Under the pieces are notes generated by a model that saw only the letters and a list, made by a program, of their open reading frames with translations, had not been told where the DNA came from and made no database searches. Position numbers and translations under genes: made by a program. 64,000 bases of DNA from Perca fluviatilis (Eukaryota > Chordata > Actinopteri > Perciformes > Percidae), in the NCBI RefSeq assembly GCF_010015445.1, contig NC_053118.1, positions 9,598,907-9,662,906 of the forward strand. The letters run 5' to 3'. Shown here one piece after another: positions 30,538 through 43,513 of this stretch. Every line of letters begins with the position of its first letter. The first letter of the stretch is position 1.

Positions 30538-30740
30538 GCAAGGCAAGACAGCTTTATTTATATAGCACATTTCAGCAACAGGGCAATTCAAAGTGCTTTA
30601 CATAAAACATGAAAGAGCAGTTATAAAACAATAAAAAACAATTTAAAAGACAAAAATACATAAAATACGCGAATAAAGAACAGTTAAAACAGTTAAACAT
30701 ATAAAAGCAGATAAAATAGGTTAATTAAAGAAAGGACCAA
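30538..30740 (-). repeat. LINE 3' tail, minus strand, (TTGCC)n end
   Basis: On the minus strand it reads ..TTGAATTGCCCTGTTGCTGA, AATGTGCTATATAAATAAAG and CTGTCTTGCCTTGCC. The inner end (30683-30735) matches 33985-34040 next to the minus LINE at 33881-35110. This could be the displaced 3' end of that LINE, or an independent 5'-truncated copy of the same family. Confidence 0.6.
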
Positions 30741-33605
30741 TATGTCAGACATCTCAAGCAGTTCGGTCCATATCTCTGGTTCATCTCACCAACAATGGGT
30801 CCAGATGCTTCACATGGAGGATACATTCCCCATAGTTACAGAAGCTTTACTCAATTTCAATGCAGTCGTCACCACAAGGCTTAGTTCTTTTCTTCGGTAA
30901 ACCTTGCAAAACCCGGAACGGTCTTCAGAAAACCTATAAAACCTATAGGAAGGCCCTAAGAAAGGCCAGATCAGACTATTACTCATCACTAATAGAAGAA
31001 AACAAGAACAACCCAAGGTTTCTTTTCAGCACTGTCGCCAGGCTGACAGATAGCCACAGCTCTACTGAGCCATCTATTCCTCTAGCTCTGAGTAGTGATG
31101 ACTTCATGAGCTTCTTCAATGATAAAATTACAACAATTAGAGATAAAATTCATCACCTTTTACACTCAACTTCTAACGGTTCACCTTTAAACGCAGAGTC
31201 GTTAGAAATAAAGACTAGTCTCGACATATACTTAGACTGCTTTTATCCTATAGATCTTCAACAATTATTGTTAAAGATATCCTCAGCTAAGCCATCTACC
31301 TGTCTCTTGGACCCCATCCCAACGAGACTACTCAAAGAAGCATTACCTGTGGTTAACACCTCATTACTAGATATGATCAATATGTCTCTATTAACAGGTT
31401 ATGTACCACAGTCATTTAAAGTAGCTGTGATAAAACCTCTTCTGAAAAAACCCACCCTGGATCCTGAGGTCTTAGCAAACTATAGACCTATATCTAACCT
31501 TCCTTTTCTATCCAAGATCCTTGAGAAGGTGGTTGCTAATCAGTTATGTGATTTTCTACATAGCAACAGTTTATTTGATGACTTTCAATCAGGATTTAGA
31601 AAGAATCATAGCACAGAGACGGCACTGGTGAAAATTACTAACAACCTTTTAACTGCTGCAGACAAAGGTCTTGTCTCCATTCTTGTTTTACTAGATCTTA
31701 GTGCTGCATTTGACACAATTGACCATTCAATCCTGTTACAGAGATTGGAACACTTGGTTGGCATTAAAGGAATTGCTCTGAGTTGGTTTAGGTCCTATTT
31801 CTCTGATCGATCTCAATTTGTGAATGTTAATGATAAATCCTCCAAGTACGCTAAAGTTAGCCATGGGGTTCCTCAAGGCTCAGTGCTTGGACCAATTCTA
31901 TTCTCCTTATATATGCTTCCTCTAGGCAATATTATTAGAAAACACTCAATTAACTTTCACTGTTATGCGGATGACACCCAATTATACTTGTCAATCAAAC
32001 CAGACGAAACCAGTCAGCTAGCAAAATTTCAAGAGTGCATTAAGGATATAAAATCCTGGATGACCTATAATTTTCTGATGTTAAACCCTAACAAAACTGA
32101 AGTTATTGTGCTGGGCCCTAAACACCTCCGAACTTCATTATCTAGAGATATAGCTACTCTGGATGGTGTTGCCCTGGCCTCCAGCACCACTGTTAGAAAT
32201 TTAGGAGTTATCTTTGATCAGGATATATCCTTTAATGCCAATCTAAAACAAACCTCAAGAACAGCCTTTTTTCATCTTCGTAACATTGCCAAAATTAGGA
32301 ATATCCTGTCTCAAACCACCGGCTGAAAAACTAGTCCATGCATTTGTTACTTCCAGGCTGGACTATTGTAATTCCCTACTGTCAGGTTGCTCAAATAAGT
32401 CTCTTAAGACTCTCCAGCTGATCCAGAATGCTGCAGCGCGTGTTCTCACAAGAACTAAGAAAAGAGATCATATTTCTCCTGTATTAGCTTCTCTGCATTG
32501 GCTTCCTGTTGAATCCAGGATTGAGTTTAAAGTCCTTCTCTTGACCTACAAAGCTCTAAATGGTCTAGCACCATCATATCTAGAAGAGCTCCTAATACCC
32601 TATTGTCCTACTAGAGCACTGCGCTCCCAGAATGCAGAGTTACTGGTGGTACCTAGAGTCTCTAAAAGTAGAATGGGAGCCAGAGCCTTCAGTTATCAGG
32701 CTCCTCTCCTATGGAACCAGCTCCCGATCTGGGTTCGGGGGGCAGAAACTGTCACCTCATTCAAGAATGAACTTAAAACTCTCCTATTTGATAAAGCTTA
32801 TAGTTAGGGAGTGAGGAGTTGCAGTGTTCACCTAACTGGCCCAACTGCTTCTCTTCATAATTGTTAGATTAATAATACATAACAAAGTAGAGGGAGGGGG
32901 AGAGTTCTAAGCCCGAAAAAGCTACCTCTCCTTATGACCTGTCTCTCTTAGTTACCTGTTATAGTTACGCTGTTATAGTCCTAGACTGCCGGGGGACTTC
33001 CTTCCTTTGACACACTGAGCTGCTCTCTCCTCTCCCTTTCTATTACTGTTTCTATTACTGTTACTATTACTATTACTATTTGTGTGCAGCCCGTCCCAGA
33101 AATGCTTGTTACTAATCCTAGCTTCTGGGGAGTTTACTCCCCGGAGTCCTTATGCTTTTTTTTCCCCCAGCGTATTTCCTTGGAGAACGTTGGCACCAAG
33201 ACCCTGGTTGCAGCTGTCGCCGTGGTCCTGCTGCACTCCCTGCTGAGCTCAGCGATGCCCTGCAATGTCATGCGCGTCCTGCTGAACCCCTGCAGCTTCC
33301 CGCACATCCAGTCACTGTTCCATTATTAATGTGACTACTATCGCCACTGTTCATCACACCCCCAACCGGCTCGTCAGACACCGCCTACCAAGAGCCTGGG
33401 TCTGTCCGAGGTTTCTTCCCAAGAGGGAGTTTTTCCTCGCCACTGTCGCACTGCTTGCTCTTGAGGGAATTACTGGAATTGTTGGAATTGTTGGGGCTTT
33501 GTAAATTATAGAGTGTGGTCTAGACCTACTCTATCTGTAAAGTGTCTCGAGATAACTTATGTTATGATTTGATACTATAAATAAAATTGAATTGAATTGA
33601 ATTGA
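30741..33605 (+). pseudogene. L2-type LINE: reverse transcriptase and 3' UTR
   Basis: A long open frame (30860-32326) encodes RT from RKARSDYYSSLIEENKNNPR through LANYRPISNLPFLSKILEKV, LLDLSAAFDTIDH (first catalytic Asp), VSHGVPQGSVLGPILFSLYM and the intact HCYADDTQLYLS box. A frameshift near 32320 is followed by the C-terminal part in 32286-32807 ([55 protein letters not shown]). The 3' UTR carries TGTCTCGAGATAACTTATGT and ends in ATTGAATTGAATTGAATT, a typical L2-clade tail. The endonuclease is absent (5' truncation). This is the best-preserved RT in the window, apparently one frameshift from an open RT. Confidence 0.9.
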
Positions 33606-33880
33606 ATTAGATCGTCTTTAATAGTCAGGAACGTACTAGTTTCGTAGACTATTTATTTTATTCTTAATTTAATAGTTTCTCAGACTATTTCTGATCAATT
33701 GTAATTGTTTTGGTCTTCAGACCCTTTTGTTAGTTATCAAACTAACTTTGTTGACAGTCCACAGCCTGTCTAATCTGTAATCTATTGTCACACCCGTATC
33801 AAAGAAATAATCAGAAATATAATATAATAATCATAAATTCAATTCTATTAATTGATCTAACTAGAATCCCAAAGAACTGA
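33606..33880. other. unclassified segment between two LINEs
   Basis: Contains repeats of TAGTTTC..AGACTATTT and a run of ATAATATAATAATCATAAAT. I recognise no family. Confidence 0.3.
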
Positions 33881-35110
33881 GAGATAAAATATGTGAATAA
33901 AAGTTACAGTGCAGTATAACAAATTAAACATTAAAGAGCAGTTATATAATGTCATACAGTGTTGATAACAATTTAAAGAAAGAGCAGTTAAAACAGTTAA
34001 ACATATAAAAGCAGATAAAATAGGTTATTTAAAGAAAGGCAAGATCAAAAAGATAGGTCGTCAGCCTTGATTTAAAAGAAAAAACAGAGTTGCAGCGGAC
34101 CTGCAGTTTTCTGGGAGTTTGTTCCAGATATGTGGAGCATAAAAACTGAACGCTGCTTCCCCCTGTTTTTTTCTGACTCCAGGGACAACAAGTAGACCTG
34201 TCCCAGACGACCTGAGAGGTCTGGGTGGCTCATAGTGTAGTAGCAGATCAGAAATGTATTTTGGCCCTAAACCGTTTAGTGATTTATAAACCAGCAAAAG
34301 TATTTTGAAATCAATTCTTTGAGGCATTGGAAGCCAGTGTAAAGACTTCAGTAGAGTGATGTGATCCACTTTCCTGGTTTTAGTGAGGCGTTCTGAATCA
34401 GCTGAATCAGCTGCAGCTGTCTGATTGATTTTTTAGGGAGACATGTAAAGACACCGTTACAGTAGTCAAGTCTACTGAAGATAAAAGCATGGACAAGTTT
34501 TTCCAAATCCTTCTGAGACATAAATCCTTTAACCCTTGATATATTTTTAAGATGATAATAGGCTGATTTTGTAATTGTCTTAATATGGCTTTTAAAATTC
34601 AGGTCTGAGTCCATGACTACACCAAGATTTCTGGCTTTGTCTGTTGTTTTTAACATTGTCGTTTGAAGCTGAGCGCTGACTTTTAATTGTTCCTCTTTAG
34701 CTCCAAAAACAACCACCTCAGTTTTTTCATTTAATTTAAGAAAGTTCTGGCACATCCAGTCATTAATTTGTTCAATGCACTTATTCAGTTGTTGTATTGG
34801 GCTATAGTTCCCTGGCGATAAGGTTATGTAAATTTGTGTGTCATCCGCATAACTATGGTAACTTATTTTGTTGTTTTCCATAATCTGAGCCAGTGGAAGC
34901 ATGTAGATGTTGAACAGAAGAGGCCCCAGAACAGAGCCTTGGGGAACTCCCCACGTCATATTTGTATGGTCAGATGTATAATTACCTATAGACACAAAGT
35001 AGTCCCTATTCTTTAAATATGATTCAAACCACTTTATTACTGATTCAGAAAGACCAACCCAGTTTTTCAATCGGTCAAGTAATATGTCATGGTCAACCGT
35101 GAAAAAGGTC
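33881..35110 (-). pseudogene. L2-type LINE, 5'-truncated, minus strand
   Basis: From about 35107 down: FTVDHDILLDRLKNWVGLSE, MTWGVPQGSVLGPLLFNIYM, the intact SYADDTQIYITLS catalytic box, FIFSRLDYCNGVFTCL, and then after a frameshift near 34360 LKSLHWLPMPQRIDFKILLL and RSSGTGLLVVPGVRKKQGEA. This covers the RT palm onwards; fingers and endonuclease are lost. The 3' UTR runs to about 33881. It is oriented against the L2 copy at 30741-33605. Confidence 0.85.
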
Positions 35111-35154
35111 CATTCACAATTTTTCTAACACCACCTATAATCAAAACATGAAAT

Positions 35155-35320
35155 GCACACACAGACCTGAGGGCTATTTCACAAAACCAAGATAAGGTAT
35201 TAAGCCGGAATTTCCCAGTTATCCTGGCTCAATTTAGCCTTGACTCGGTTTCACAAAAGCAGAGGCACCTAAATTTCCATGGAGATTTATTCTGTAAATC
35301 TAGCCTGGTCCCGACCAGTT
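35155..35320. repeat. dispersed repeat (GTTTCACAAAA..AAGCCGG family)
   Basis: GGGCTATTTCACAAAACCAA, AGCCGGAATTTCCCAGTTAT and GACTCGGTTTCACAAAAGCA are hallmarks of a common fish repeat; ends not resolved. Confidence 0.45.
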
Positions 35321-37380
35321 TAGAGGTACAGGAAGTCACTAGATGAGAAAAGTTTGGTGCCAAAATAAGAAAAAAGAATAGGGATCTTTACTACAATGGC
35401 TGTGTCTCAGTGAAAAGGGTGCATTTATATTTTCTATCAGCATTGTCATTTTCGGTAGCGTTAGATGTTCCATTATCCATTACATTGAGTGAGACACAGA
35501 TTTATCCATGTGCTTAGACCCACTATAAATGCTGCTCTGCTAATTGGATTATAAGCCAGTGGAAAATGTAGGTTGCCGTTGAATGTGTCAGAGATGTTTC
35601 CTTTTTCCTGTGGGGCAAAATGAGTTTTCCTGACATCAATCAGCCCCACAAATTAATTGTTATTCCCTCAAAACATTAAGCCATGATTCAAAGCTGCCTC
35701 AGAAATCAATGCCAAGAATTATTAAAAGCTCACTAACATCAGAATCATGTAATGGCAATGGCAAGTGTGAAATCCAAAATAAATCCTTTCAGTGTGTGGT
35801 GTTGTGAAATGAGTTGGGTACAATGTACTAAATCCCCTCAACAGTTTTTATGAGAACTTAAAAAGCAGTATTTATAATACTTATTTTCATTGTGTCTTCC
35901 TGTCTGTGTATATATATTTTGTTTGTATTTCAAGAATTGCAATCAGTGTCCTGTAAGATCTAAATTAGTTGTAGTGCACTTCGACATAAAAGAAATTTAT
36001 TTTATCCTAAACTTCAACTGTTGCAGACATGAGGTCAGAGAGCAGTTGTTTCAACTCTTCTTTTTTGGGGGCATTTCCACCTTTAATGGATAGTACAGCT
36101 GAGATATTAAAAAAAGGGGAGTGAGACATACAGAAAACTGAGCTAACCCGACCACAGACGTTTCAACTCTTATATTGCATAATGTATTATACATTCTCAA
36201 ATAGTAGCCAAATAAATTAGAAATACATTCACCTCATATGCTGAGAGAGCCAAGCCATTACTTGAAACATGTACGCCTGTTTTCTGATCTGCTCTTCTAC
36301 AGAAGTGCTGTAATGTTATGGGTTGATCAATTCAGCCGTCATGTCGTAGTGCTCTGCTGCTCTGAGTTTAACTGGTTAACATAAAGTCCCCCAGTCGCTC
36401 TAAGTGCATAATCCCTCCTTTATATGGTAAACTTTTAATGTGAAACTTCTGCAAAAAAGTGGTGAGTTTCATTGACAGTCGCTTAACAGGGAATGTAAGA
36501 ATGCAAAGTTTTTTAGTAAATTGAATTAGAATCAGCTTATTTGCCAAGTAGATTTAGCAGCGCTGCTCCTGACCGGTGCTGTAACCGACTGTTAGGTTTG
36601 CCAAGCTAGGTTTCATAAGAAAATCAGCAACGCACACAGTGCATCCAGTTAAACACCAGCCAAACGCTTCTTTAACACTCCTCTACTCTCTCACTTCTTT
36701 CCCGGGGCACTGCGCCCCTTTCTCCTACGGCGACCTGAGGGATCCAATCAACAGGGACTTTTAACATGAAATCTGTTAGTGTGTTAAAAAAACGAAACGA
36801 AATAAAACAACCTGAGCAAAACAAACCACAGCCAACACATTGTAAAATAAGATAGATTAATACAATATCACTTTGCCCTTATATTGCACTAGAATAACTA
36901 ATTATTGCACTTAAATGTAATAGGCTATGACCTAGAATGTAATTTCGCTAGGCTAGTTATTACCAACAGGTATGCATATTTATTTATACTACACAGTAAA
37001 ACAACTGGTTTCCCCTTGGGAGGGGAGAAGACACAAAATCATTGGTCAATCTATTGACAATCTAATGTTGGCGGTGCGGGTGGGACCCAACGCACAAGCT
37101 GCGGGAACGGGTGGGAGCAGAACACACGTTGCGGGAGCGGGCGGTAATGGTCAGAAATCCACCGGGAGCGGGCAGAAGTGGGAATAAAAAAAAAAAACAG
37201 TCCCGAGCAGGGCTATAGTGCAGAGCTACAGAGTAGTACTGTTGTTAGAAATCAGCAGACAAAAACAAAGAATAGAATGTAGCCTCCCAGTGCTGGTAGG
37301 ATACAAGATCCTAGAAAAAAAAAAGGAAAATGTTACTACAGCTGTCAATGCTGTATTTTAATATTAATATTAGTGCATTG

Positions 37381-37382
<2 letters not shown>
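35321..37382. other. no gene recognised; short repeat remnants
   Basis: A SINE-tail-like remnant lies at about 36060-36150 (GGGGGCATTTCCACCTTTAA), a short relative of the AGAATCAG tail at 36529, and a G-rich stretch (GCGGGAGCGGGCGG) at 37070-37180. Nothing coding. Confidence 0.3.

Positions 37383-37432
<50 letters not shown>
37383..37432. repeat. (TAA)n microsatellite
   Basis: About 17 units of TAA. Confidence 0.95.
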
Positions 37433-37433
<1 letters not shown>

Positions 37434-37631
37434 CATCCAGTACAACATTTGTACATTCAACTTGTTCTTTTTTAATTACTTGTATGTGCCACTTAAGCCA
37501 TTAACTCCAATAAGAAAAAGGTGTACCATTAAATTCTTTTGCGGGTGATAGGAGGTGCAAATTACAGATCCCTTTGCTGAATGGAATCCTTTTCGTTTAG
37601 TTCAGTTCAAAGATTTGTCGTCACTATGTAG

Positions 37632-38161
37632 TTAAATCTACATTGTGTCATTGTTTGAGTTGATTCTTAGCAAAAAACCCTTTGGTCTTTCACAAATATG
37701 TGGTCATTCGTGTGTAATTAATTCCACCAACTAATCAAAGTATTCTCGTAAGCGTAGAATCTGCCATTCAGAATCATTCAGAATACATACGAGCAAGTCA
37801 CTCGAATTACGGCAGCCATGTAGCGCCTCCATCTTTAAAATACATTAGCCAAAGAGGGACATACCTCCGCATTTCGCGCTTTTAAACTCAGTGGCACCGT
37901 GACGAATGCCAGGGGGAGATTACTCGCCAGGGAATTGAAAAAGAGAACGTGACAGGCAAAGCAACAAGACCAAAGTTAATATCGGAGTGGATAGAACAGC
38001 TGCGTGTAAATGATGGAGATACTAAGAGCTAATTTCGGGATTGGCCACCGTAGGAGTTGAAACGTGCTTGGAATGGGAGGGGCTAGAAAGTAATATTCAG
38101 TTGGTTGTCATATACAATTTCACCGCTAGATGGGAGAAATTCTTACACAATGTAGCTTTAA
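37632..38161. mobile_element. TTAA-flanked MITE (CTACATTGTGT ends)
   Basis: TTAA at 37632-37635 and 38158-38161. Ends TTAAATCTACATTGTGTCA and (reverse complement) TTAAAGCTACATTGTGTAAG agree at 17 of the first 18 bases or so. The interior has CACCGCTAGATGGGAG, as in a high-copy fish MITE. Non-coding. Confidence 0.7.
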
Positions 38162-38486
38162 GCTAAGGGATCACATCACCCTTGAAATATGAATACATTG
38201 GGATGCAGGCAACCGTCCGCATCACCGTTCGTAACGATGTGATGGTATGGCTCTGTTTTGACTTTTCAGTTCAGTAGTTAAAGCTGGTTTAAGCAAGTCT
38301 ACCAAATGAAATGACAAAATACGACACAAGCATTTTCTTATCTGATGCCCCTATTTGCAGAACATAATTTGTCTTCGCCTTCCGAAACCTGACTTGGTGA
38401 GTTGACCGATGTTGTTGTTTTTCTTGGCGCAACTCTGTTAGCTTAGCAGCTATCTATCGCTAACAGAGTTGCATCATGATAGGCCT

Positions 38487-38680
38487 TTTTCAGAGCAGAC
38501 ATTTTGACAGGTCACAGTACAAAAATGTGTACCAATGTAAATGAATGATGACTGAATTCTATTTAGCTTCTTCAGTTTCAGGGTCCTGGCTTAGTACATG
38601 CTGGCTCACTGTCATGGCTTACTGGGACAATTGAAATGGAACTGACCCATTGTTAATGTTATTAGTAACATCTGTGACCA
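38487..38680. repeat. second copy of the GCAGACAT MITE, right end eroded
   Basis: Starts TTTTTCAGAGCAGACATTTT and shares GCTGGCTCACTGTCATGGCT and TTACTGGGACA with 30317-30537. No right terminal repeat visible. Confidence 0.5.
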
Positions 38681-38789
38681 GTAGGTCTATCTAATAATTA
38701 TTAATTTCTTACACTGCACTGTAACTTTTATTCTTGTACTTGTATCCTATTCTATTTTAGCCTGTTTTTATTTTTTCTATCTCTTTTTA

Positions 38790-38873
38790 AACTACTGTAA
38801 TGTTTTACGCAAAGCGTTATGAATTGCCTTGTTGCTCAAATGTGTTATAGAAAAAAAGTTGCCTTGCCTTACA
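38790..38873 (+). repeat. LINE/SINE 3' tail with TTGCC end
   Basis: GAATTGCCTTGTTGCTCAAA then TGTGTTATAG and GTTGCCTTGCCTT match the minus-strand tail at 30538-30600. Confidence 0.55.
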
Positions 38874-39063
38874 ATCTCCAGCCTGTCAGTCAGTCAGCAG
38901 GGCATATTAAACACTGTGGTGCCTGCCTGTCACAGAGAAAGTCTAAAGGCTGATTTATGCTTCTGCGTTGTTAACCGACCGCTTTCGCCTCGCCGTTATA
39001 TACGCTGTCTGCGTGGAGTTTTAAAAAGTGTAACGACACTTGCAACTGCTTTACATGCATTTT

Positions 39064-39251
39064 AAAGATAATCTTTTGGGCATTTTAGGCCTTTACTTTT
39101 AAAGGACAGCTGAATACATCAAAGTGGAGAGAGGGGGAACGACATGCAGCAAAGGGCCGCAGGTCAGAGTTGAACCGGCGGCCGCTGCATCGAGGAGTAA
39201 ACCTCTATATATGGGCGCACGCTCTACGAGGTGAGCTACCCAGGCGCCCAT
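39064..39251 (-). mobile_element. tRNA-derived SINE
   Basis: On the minus strand GGGCGCCTGGGTAGCTCACC is the tRNA-like start (A box near 39227-39240), CCGGTTCAACTCTG the B box region (39165-39178), then GGCCCTTTGCTGCATGTCG and a tail with GCCTAAAATGCC. Compact sibling of 13565-13822. Likely a relic copy. Confidence 0.7.
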
Positions 39252-39272
39252 CTCACGGTGACTTTAACAAAC

Positions 39273-39281
<9 letters not shown>

Positions 39282-39335
<54 letters not shown>

Positions 39336-39342
39336 TGCGTGG
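39282..39342. repeat. (TG)n(TGCG)n microsatellite
   Basis: TG run passing into GCGT tetramers. Cys-Val frames are artefacts. Confidence 0.95.
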
Positions 39343-39456
39343 ACAGATATGCTCGCGCTTATGCGCTCTCGGGTACCACCGACGTAATTACATTAAAAAG
39401 TACAGAATTCGATGCCCAACCCTAGCCAGTGAAAAAGACAGATTCTTCTGAACTGA

Positions 39457-40583
39457 GTTAGCCTGGTTGACACCAGACCCTTCTCAGTTGTAACTGAGAG
39501 TGGGTCTGGCCACGGTTCATTCGCAGCTCCTTTCCAAAGGGGTGTCACCAGTGGACACAGCTCAAATGCCTCTGGGCGCATTGGATAGTCCTTCAACCAG
39601 TCAGACCAACGATCCGGGTGATGCTTTTCACATCCAATATCCAACAAAAAAAAATTTGATTTTAGTTTTTGGTGTAGTCCCTCCGCGCCCTACTTTTTCC
39701 TTGCAGGTGTTGCATATTGCAAACTCGTTATCTTCTGCACACACGCTGAAGAATTTCCCAACAGCTGACATGTTGCAGGTTAATTCATAAGGTTCCCTAC
39801 ATGTGCGAGAATAGCGCGGACACTATCGCTGCGCTATCGTCATCGCGTAAAGCCCGCCTCAACGGTTGTGATTGGTGTAAAGCCCGCCTCAGCGGTTGTG
39901 ATTGGTGCCTCGATTTTGGGGACATTGGAAATGGGTTTGAATGGGCTCTTCGCCAGACTGACTTGCAGAGTAAATCTCAAATTTGCCGGAAGTTTGTCAG
40001 GGTTTACCCAGGCTAGAACTGAGTTTAAACTGAGACTGATCTTCTCCCTCATTTAACAGCAAAGCAACCACAGTGCCCGGGTATCCTAGTGCTAGAGGTA
40101 AAGGAAAGCAACCAAACAGTAACTTGACTCCGCCAGATGGATTGCTTCGCATTTGCTCGGCATATCCATCTGGGAACTTTCTGTTGGAGAACTTTTGGGA
40201 AGGGGCGAAAATACTGGTTTGCTGATTGGATAAACCGTCAGATCAAACTCTTGACGAAACCAGTCGCGAGAAGAGCAAAAACACTTTTTCCTCAGAGAAA
40301 AGCCTCCAGTGCCGTTTTTTGCTCTTCTTTCAATGACGGAATACTTTCTAATTCGGATAAAACTTGCGCGATAGCTGCACTCATCTCACCCGTCGAAGCC
40401 GCCATGTTGTTTAGACTGAACAGTCGCTTCTCGTTGCGTCACACCTAAACCCCCCTCAAAACCAACGCTGATTGGTCGGTCGTTTGGCGAACGACTCCAA
40501 ATTTTCTCTATCTCAAGATGCCAGACTGATCTGCGAGTAGAAAACTGGAGCTCGCGAGATCAGGACGGTCTCACGAGGCTAAC
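39457..40583. mobile_element. DNA element with GTTAGCCT ends
   Basis: Left GTTAGCCTGGTTGACACCAG and right (reverse complement) GTTAGCCTCGTGAGACCGTC share the first 8-11 bases and a following G.GA.ACC pattern. Inside is a 30-bp tandem duplication (39846-39905, GTAAAGCCCGCCTCARCGGT plus TGTGATTGGT). Short frames such as 40137-40448 do not match a transposase that I recognise. Probably non-autonomous. Confidence 0.55.
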
Positions 40584-42718
40584 CAAACAGGCATTTTTTT
40601 TCTCAAAATGTGTGAATATACTTTTAACTGTATCCATCTTCCCTGCACTGGCTGTGTGTCATCAGTATGCAGCGTTGCATGTTATACTGTCACTGTAGAT
40701 GGACCACTTTATCATCTCACTGCCATCATACATCACATCCATCTACCTACATGACGTCTAAGGTGTCTCCAAAATCTAGTAACAAGCAAACATTTGCCTT
40801 GAGAAGTGAAATACAACAACAGCTAACAAGACAGCTCTGTACTTAAAAGTAACATTGACAACTTTCTTTAGATCCTTTACTCAGCTATTATTTAGCTCTC
40901 ACTCAGCTATTATTTAACACCGTGTCAGATCAATGTGTAAACATGTGGTCATTAAAAATCCTTCTGATTTTCTGTGCAAGTAAACAAAAGACCACACAGT
41001 GTTTTGGACAATTAGCACTAGGCATGTGGACTGAGCTCAATTGGTCACAGACTGTGATCAAAGACTCAAGCTAGGTGTTGTGATTGAGAGTGTGTGCTTG
41101 ACAAATGCTGCGCTCAGCCACAATGCATTATGGTACAAAAGAAGGCTGACTGTGTGAATATATAACCAGAATAAATGGCTGCACTCTCTGTCATACATAC
41201 TCAGAGTGTTTACATGAATTACTGATGGAGAATATGGCAGCTCATAAATGTGGCACCATGGTGGTTTTATACTATGAAAAAAATGTAATACTGCTATGTT
41301 TGCATGCAATAAAATGCAAGTACACAGTTGGAGTAGAAGCCTAAAGCAGTCAAAACATGCCCATTCAACATTTGCCTCTTGGCATTCTTTATACTGTTTT
41401 CCTGAAGGAGGTTTTCTTTCATCAGTTTTTTACAAATTGCTCTCTAAAATTTTGCATCCACCCAGTGTCTTTTAGTATCTCCTCTGACTTGATTGCAGTG
41501 CTTTAATATCTATTCTATCATGCTAAAGTTTTTGAAAAAAAATCACTGATAATGAACTCTCTTTAGTGAATGAGCACTGAGCAGCTCATCATCACAGTGC
41601 TGACAATATCATGAGAGACGCAGGCGTATGTGGCCATTTCTGGGACAGGTTGAAGTCCACAGTGAAAATGTCCAGTGATTATAGATCTTCCTGCTTCCTG
41701 TAATTAATGACACTACAAAATAATGACTGTGTTCAGTTGATATTTATCTTAAACTAAGCATCGCACCCCTATAACATTGTTGGACAGTTAAAAAAAAAAA
41801 GTATTAAAATTGATGCATCAGAACGAGAGATACTGCCTTTTTTATTACATGCATTATTCTTCAAAATCTGGTGTCTAAGCTTCCCACAATGCAACTCGAC
41901 TGTGGTTTGGTCAGAGATTCCGGAATGTTATGCACTAGCAGCTAATGTAGCCTTAATTTGTTTTCTGATTGTATCTGAGGGCAGATGTCTTACCATTGGT
42001 AAGTGAATGTTGACAAGTTACAGCAGCCTGTCAAAACTCATTACTGAAAAAATTACTCAAATGTATGTTGAAATTCAAGACTAGATGTAAATGATAGGTT
42101 ATCCACATACAACAATCAGTGGCTTGTTTAATTTACAGTTGCCTTATAAGTATGGCTGTTGTTGTTACCTGAGAAAGAAATTTCAGCCCAATAAAATTAT
42201 ATTTTTTCGCATTACACAAAATCTGTTTTGTTCAAACGGACTCAAGCTGAGGAATTCACAGGGCACTTGTTTTATTTAAAATAAATGAATACGAAAAGTA
42301 GATTACATTATTTATCTGTTATAGATCTGTAAAGTATATCAAACTTTGTGTGCAGCAGAATGGGAACACTAGCTGAAGTTTGCATGTCTCTTGATTTCAT
42401 GCTATTTAGATTTTCCTTGTATATGCATAGTTATTTACATTACATGAAAAAATAATGTTGAAGTTTCATTGTCAACTACTATAGGGGCCACATATTTGAG
42501 CCGGAAAGCCAGATTTTGCCCATGGGCCACTATGTGCCTATCACTGCTTTATCCTGTTCATGGTAAATAAGTATTGTTTTTTAGTATTTTTTTTTCATTT
42601 TTGCTTTGACTGTAATGACCCCACCCTTTTTCTTGTTCTTTTATTAATAGTATTATCATGATATTTTATTGCCTGTTTCTCTGATTGCTTGTTTAATGGA
42701 TTGAGTGTTTTACTGCTG
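40584..42718. other. no gene recognised
   Basis: AT-rich, apparently unique sequence. A hAT-like end fragment (GGGCCACATATTTGAGCCG to ATGGGCCACTATGTGC) may lie at 42480-42545. No supported gene. Confidence 0.3.
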
Positions 42719-42795
42719 ATTTTGTAGGGTGACCTTGAGTGTTTAGAAAGGCGCCTATAAATAAAATGCATTATTATTATTAATATTGTGTTTAG
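42719..42795 (+). repeat. retroposon 3' tail with (ATT)n
   Basis: TTGTAGGGTGACCTTGAGTG, then AGAAAGGCGCCTATAAATAA and AATGCATTATTATTATTAA. This is a common fish retroposon 3' end. Confidence 0.6.
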
Positions 42796-43138
42796 GAAAA
42801 GATTGTGGTGTAAGTACAATTTAAAAACAAATATCAATACTGACTACTAGTATGCAACAGAACATGAAGCCGCAATACCAACGTTTAAGCATCAGAGTTT
42901 AGAGATTTTATGTCCATATAGCACCCTGTAATATACACTATTTTCTGCATTTGTTGTATGTTGGCAGTGGATATAAATCACATAATTAATTCAAGACTGT
43001 TTTTGTATTGCCTATTACTGGCTTGGGCAGTTGGAAGCTTTTCTCATTATATTCATCCATCACTGATTACTCACATTTCATATTTGAAGATTTTACATTG
43101 GATGTCAAATGAGTTCTACAATTTAGCTTCTGTCAATT

Positions 43139-43513
43139 GAAAGCTTTAGTGTGTAACGTTGTGATATTAATGAACATCCGTTACATTCAAGTCATTGCCA
43201 AATGAGTTGCTACAAAGCTAATTAAGACTATCAGCTCCACACAACTCTCCCTGGATTTCTCAGTATGGCTATGTTCAGAAGATTGTTTCGCCGGTGACTT
43301 TCCCGCGCAAAAGCTCAAGTGAAGATAATGACCTCTTCTGAAGAGTCAGTCACGTTTTTTAATCCTCCATGTCCTCCTTGGCTACTAGCAACTGTGTGGA
43401 GGAGGGGTGGGGGCGGTGCACGATCACGGAAGGCTTGTATCATGTGGCCCAGTGTTTGTTATCATTACATTGAATTCCTCATGGGGGAGACAGAAACTAC
43501 GCACTATAGTTTT
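43139..43513. mobile_element. MITE (CTTTAGTGTGTAACG ends)
   Basis: Left AAGCTTTAGTGTGTAACG and right (reverse complement) TTAAAACTATAGTGCGTAG are imperfect inverted ends. The interior (GATTGTTTCGCCGGTGACTT, AGCAACTGTGTGGAGGAGGG) matches a common fish repeat. The open frame at 43319 is not a host gene. Confidence 0.55.
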
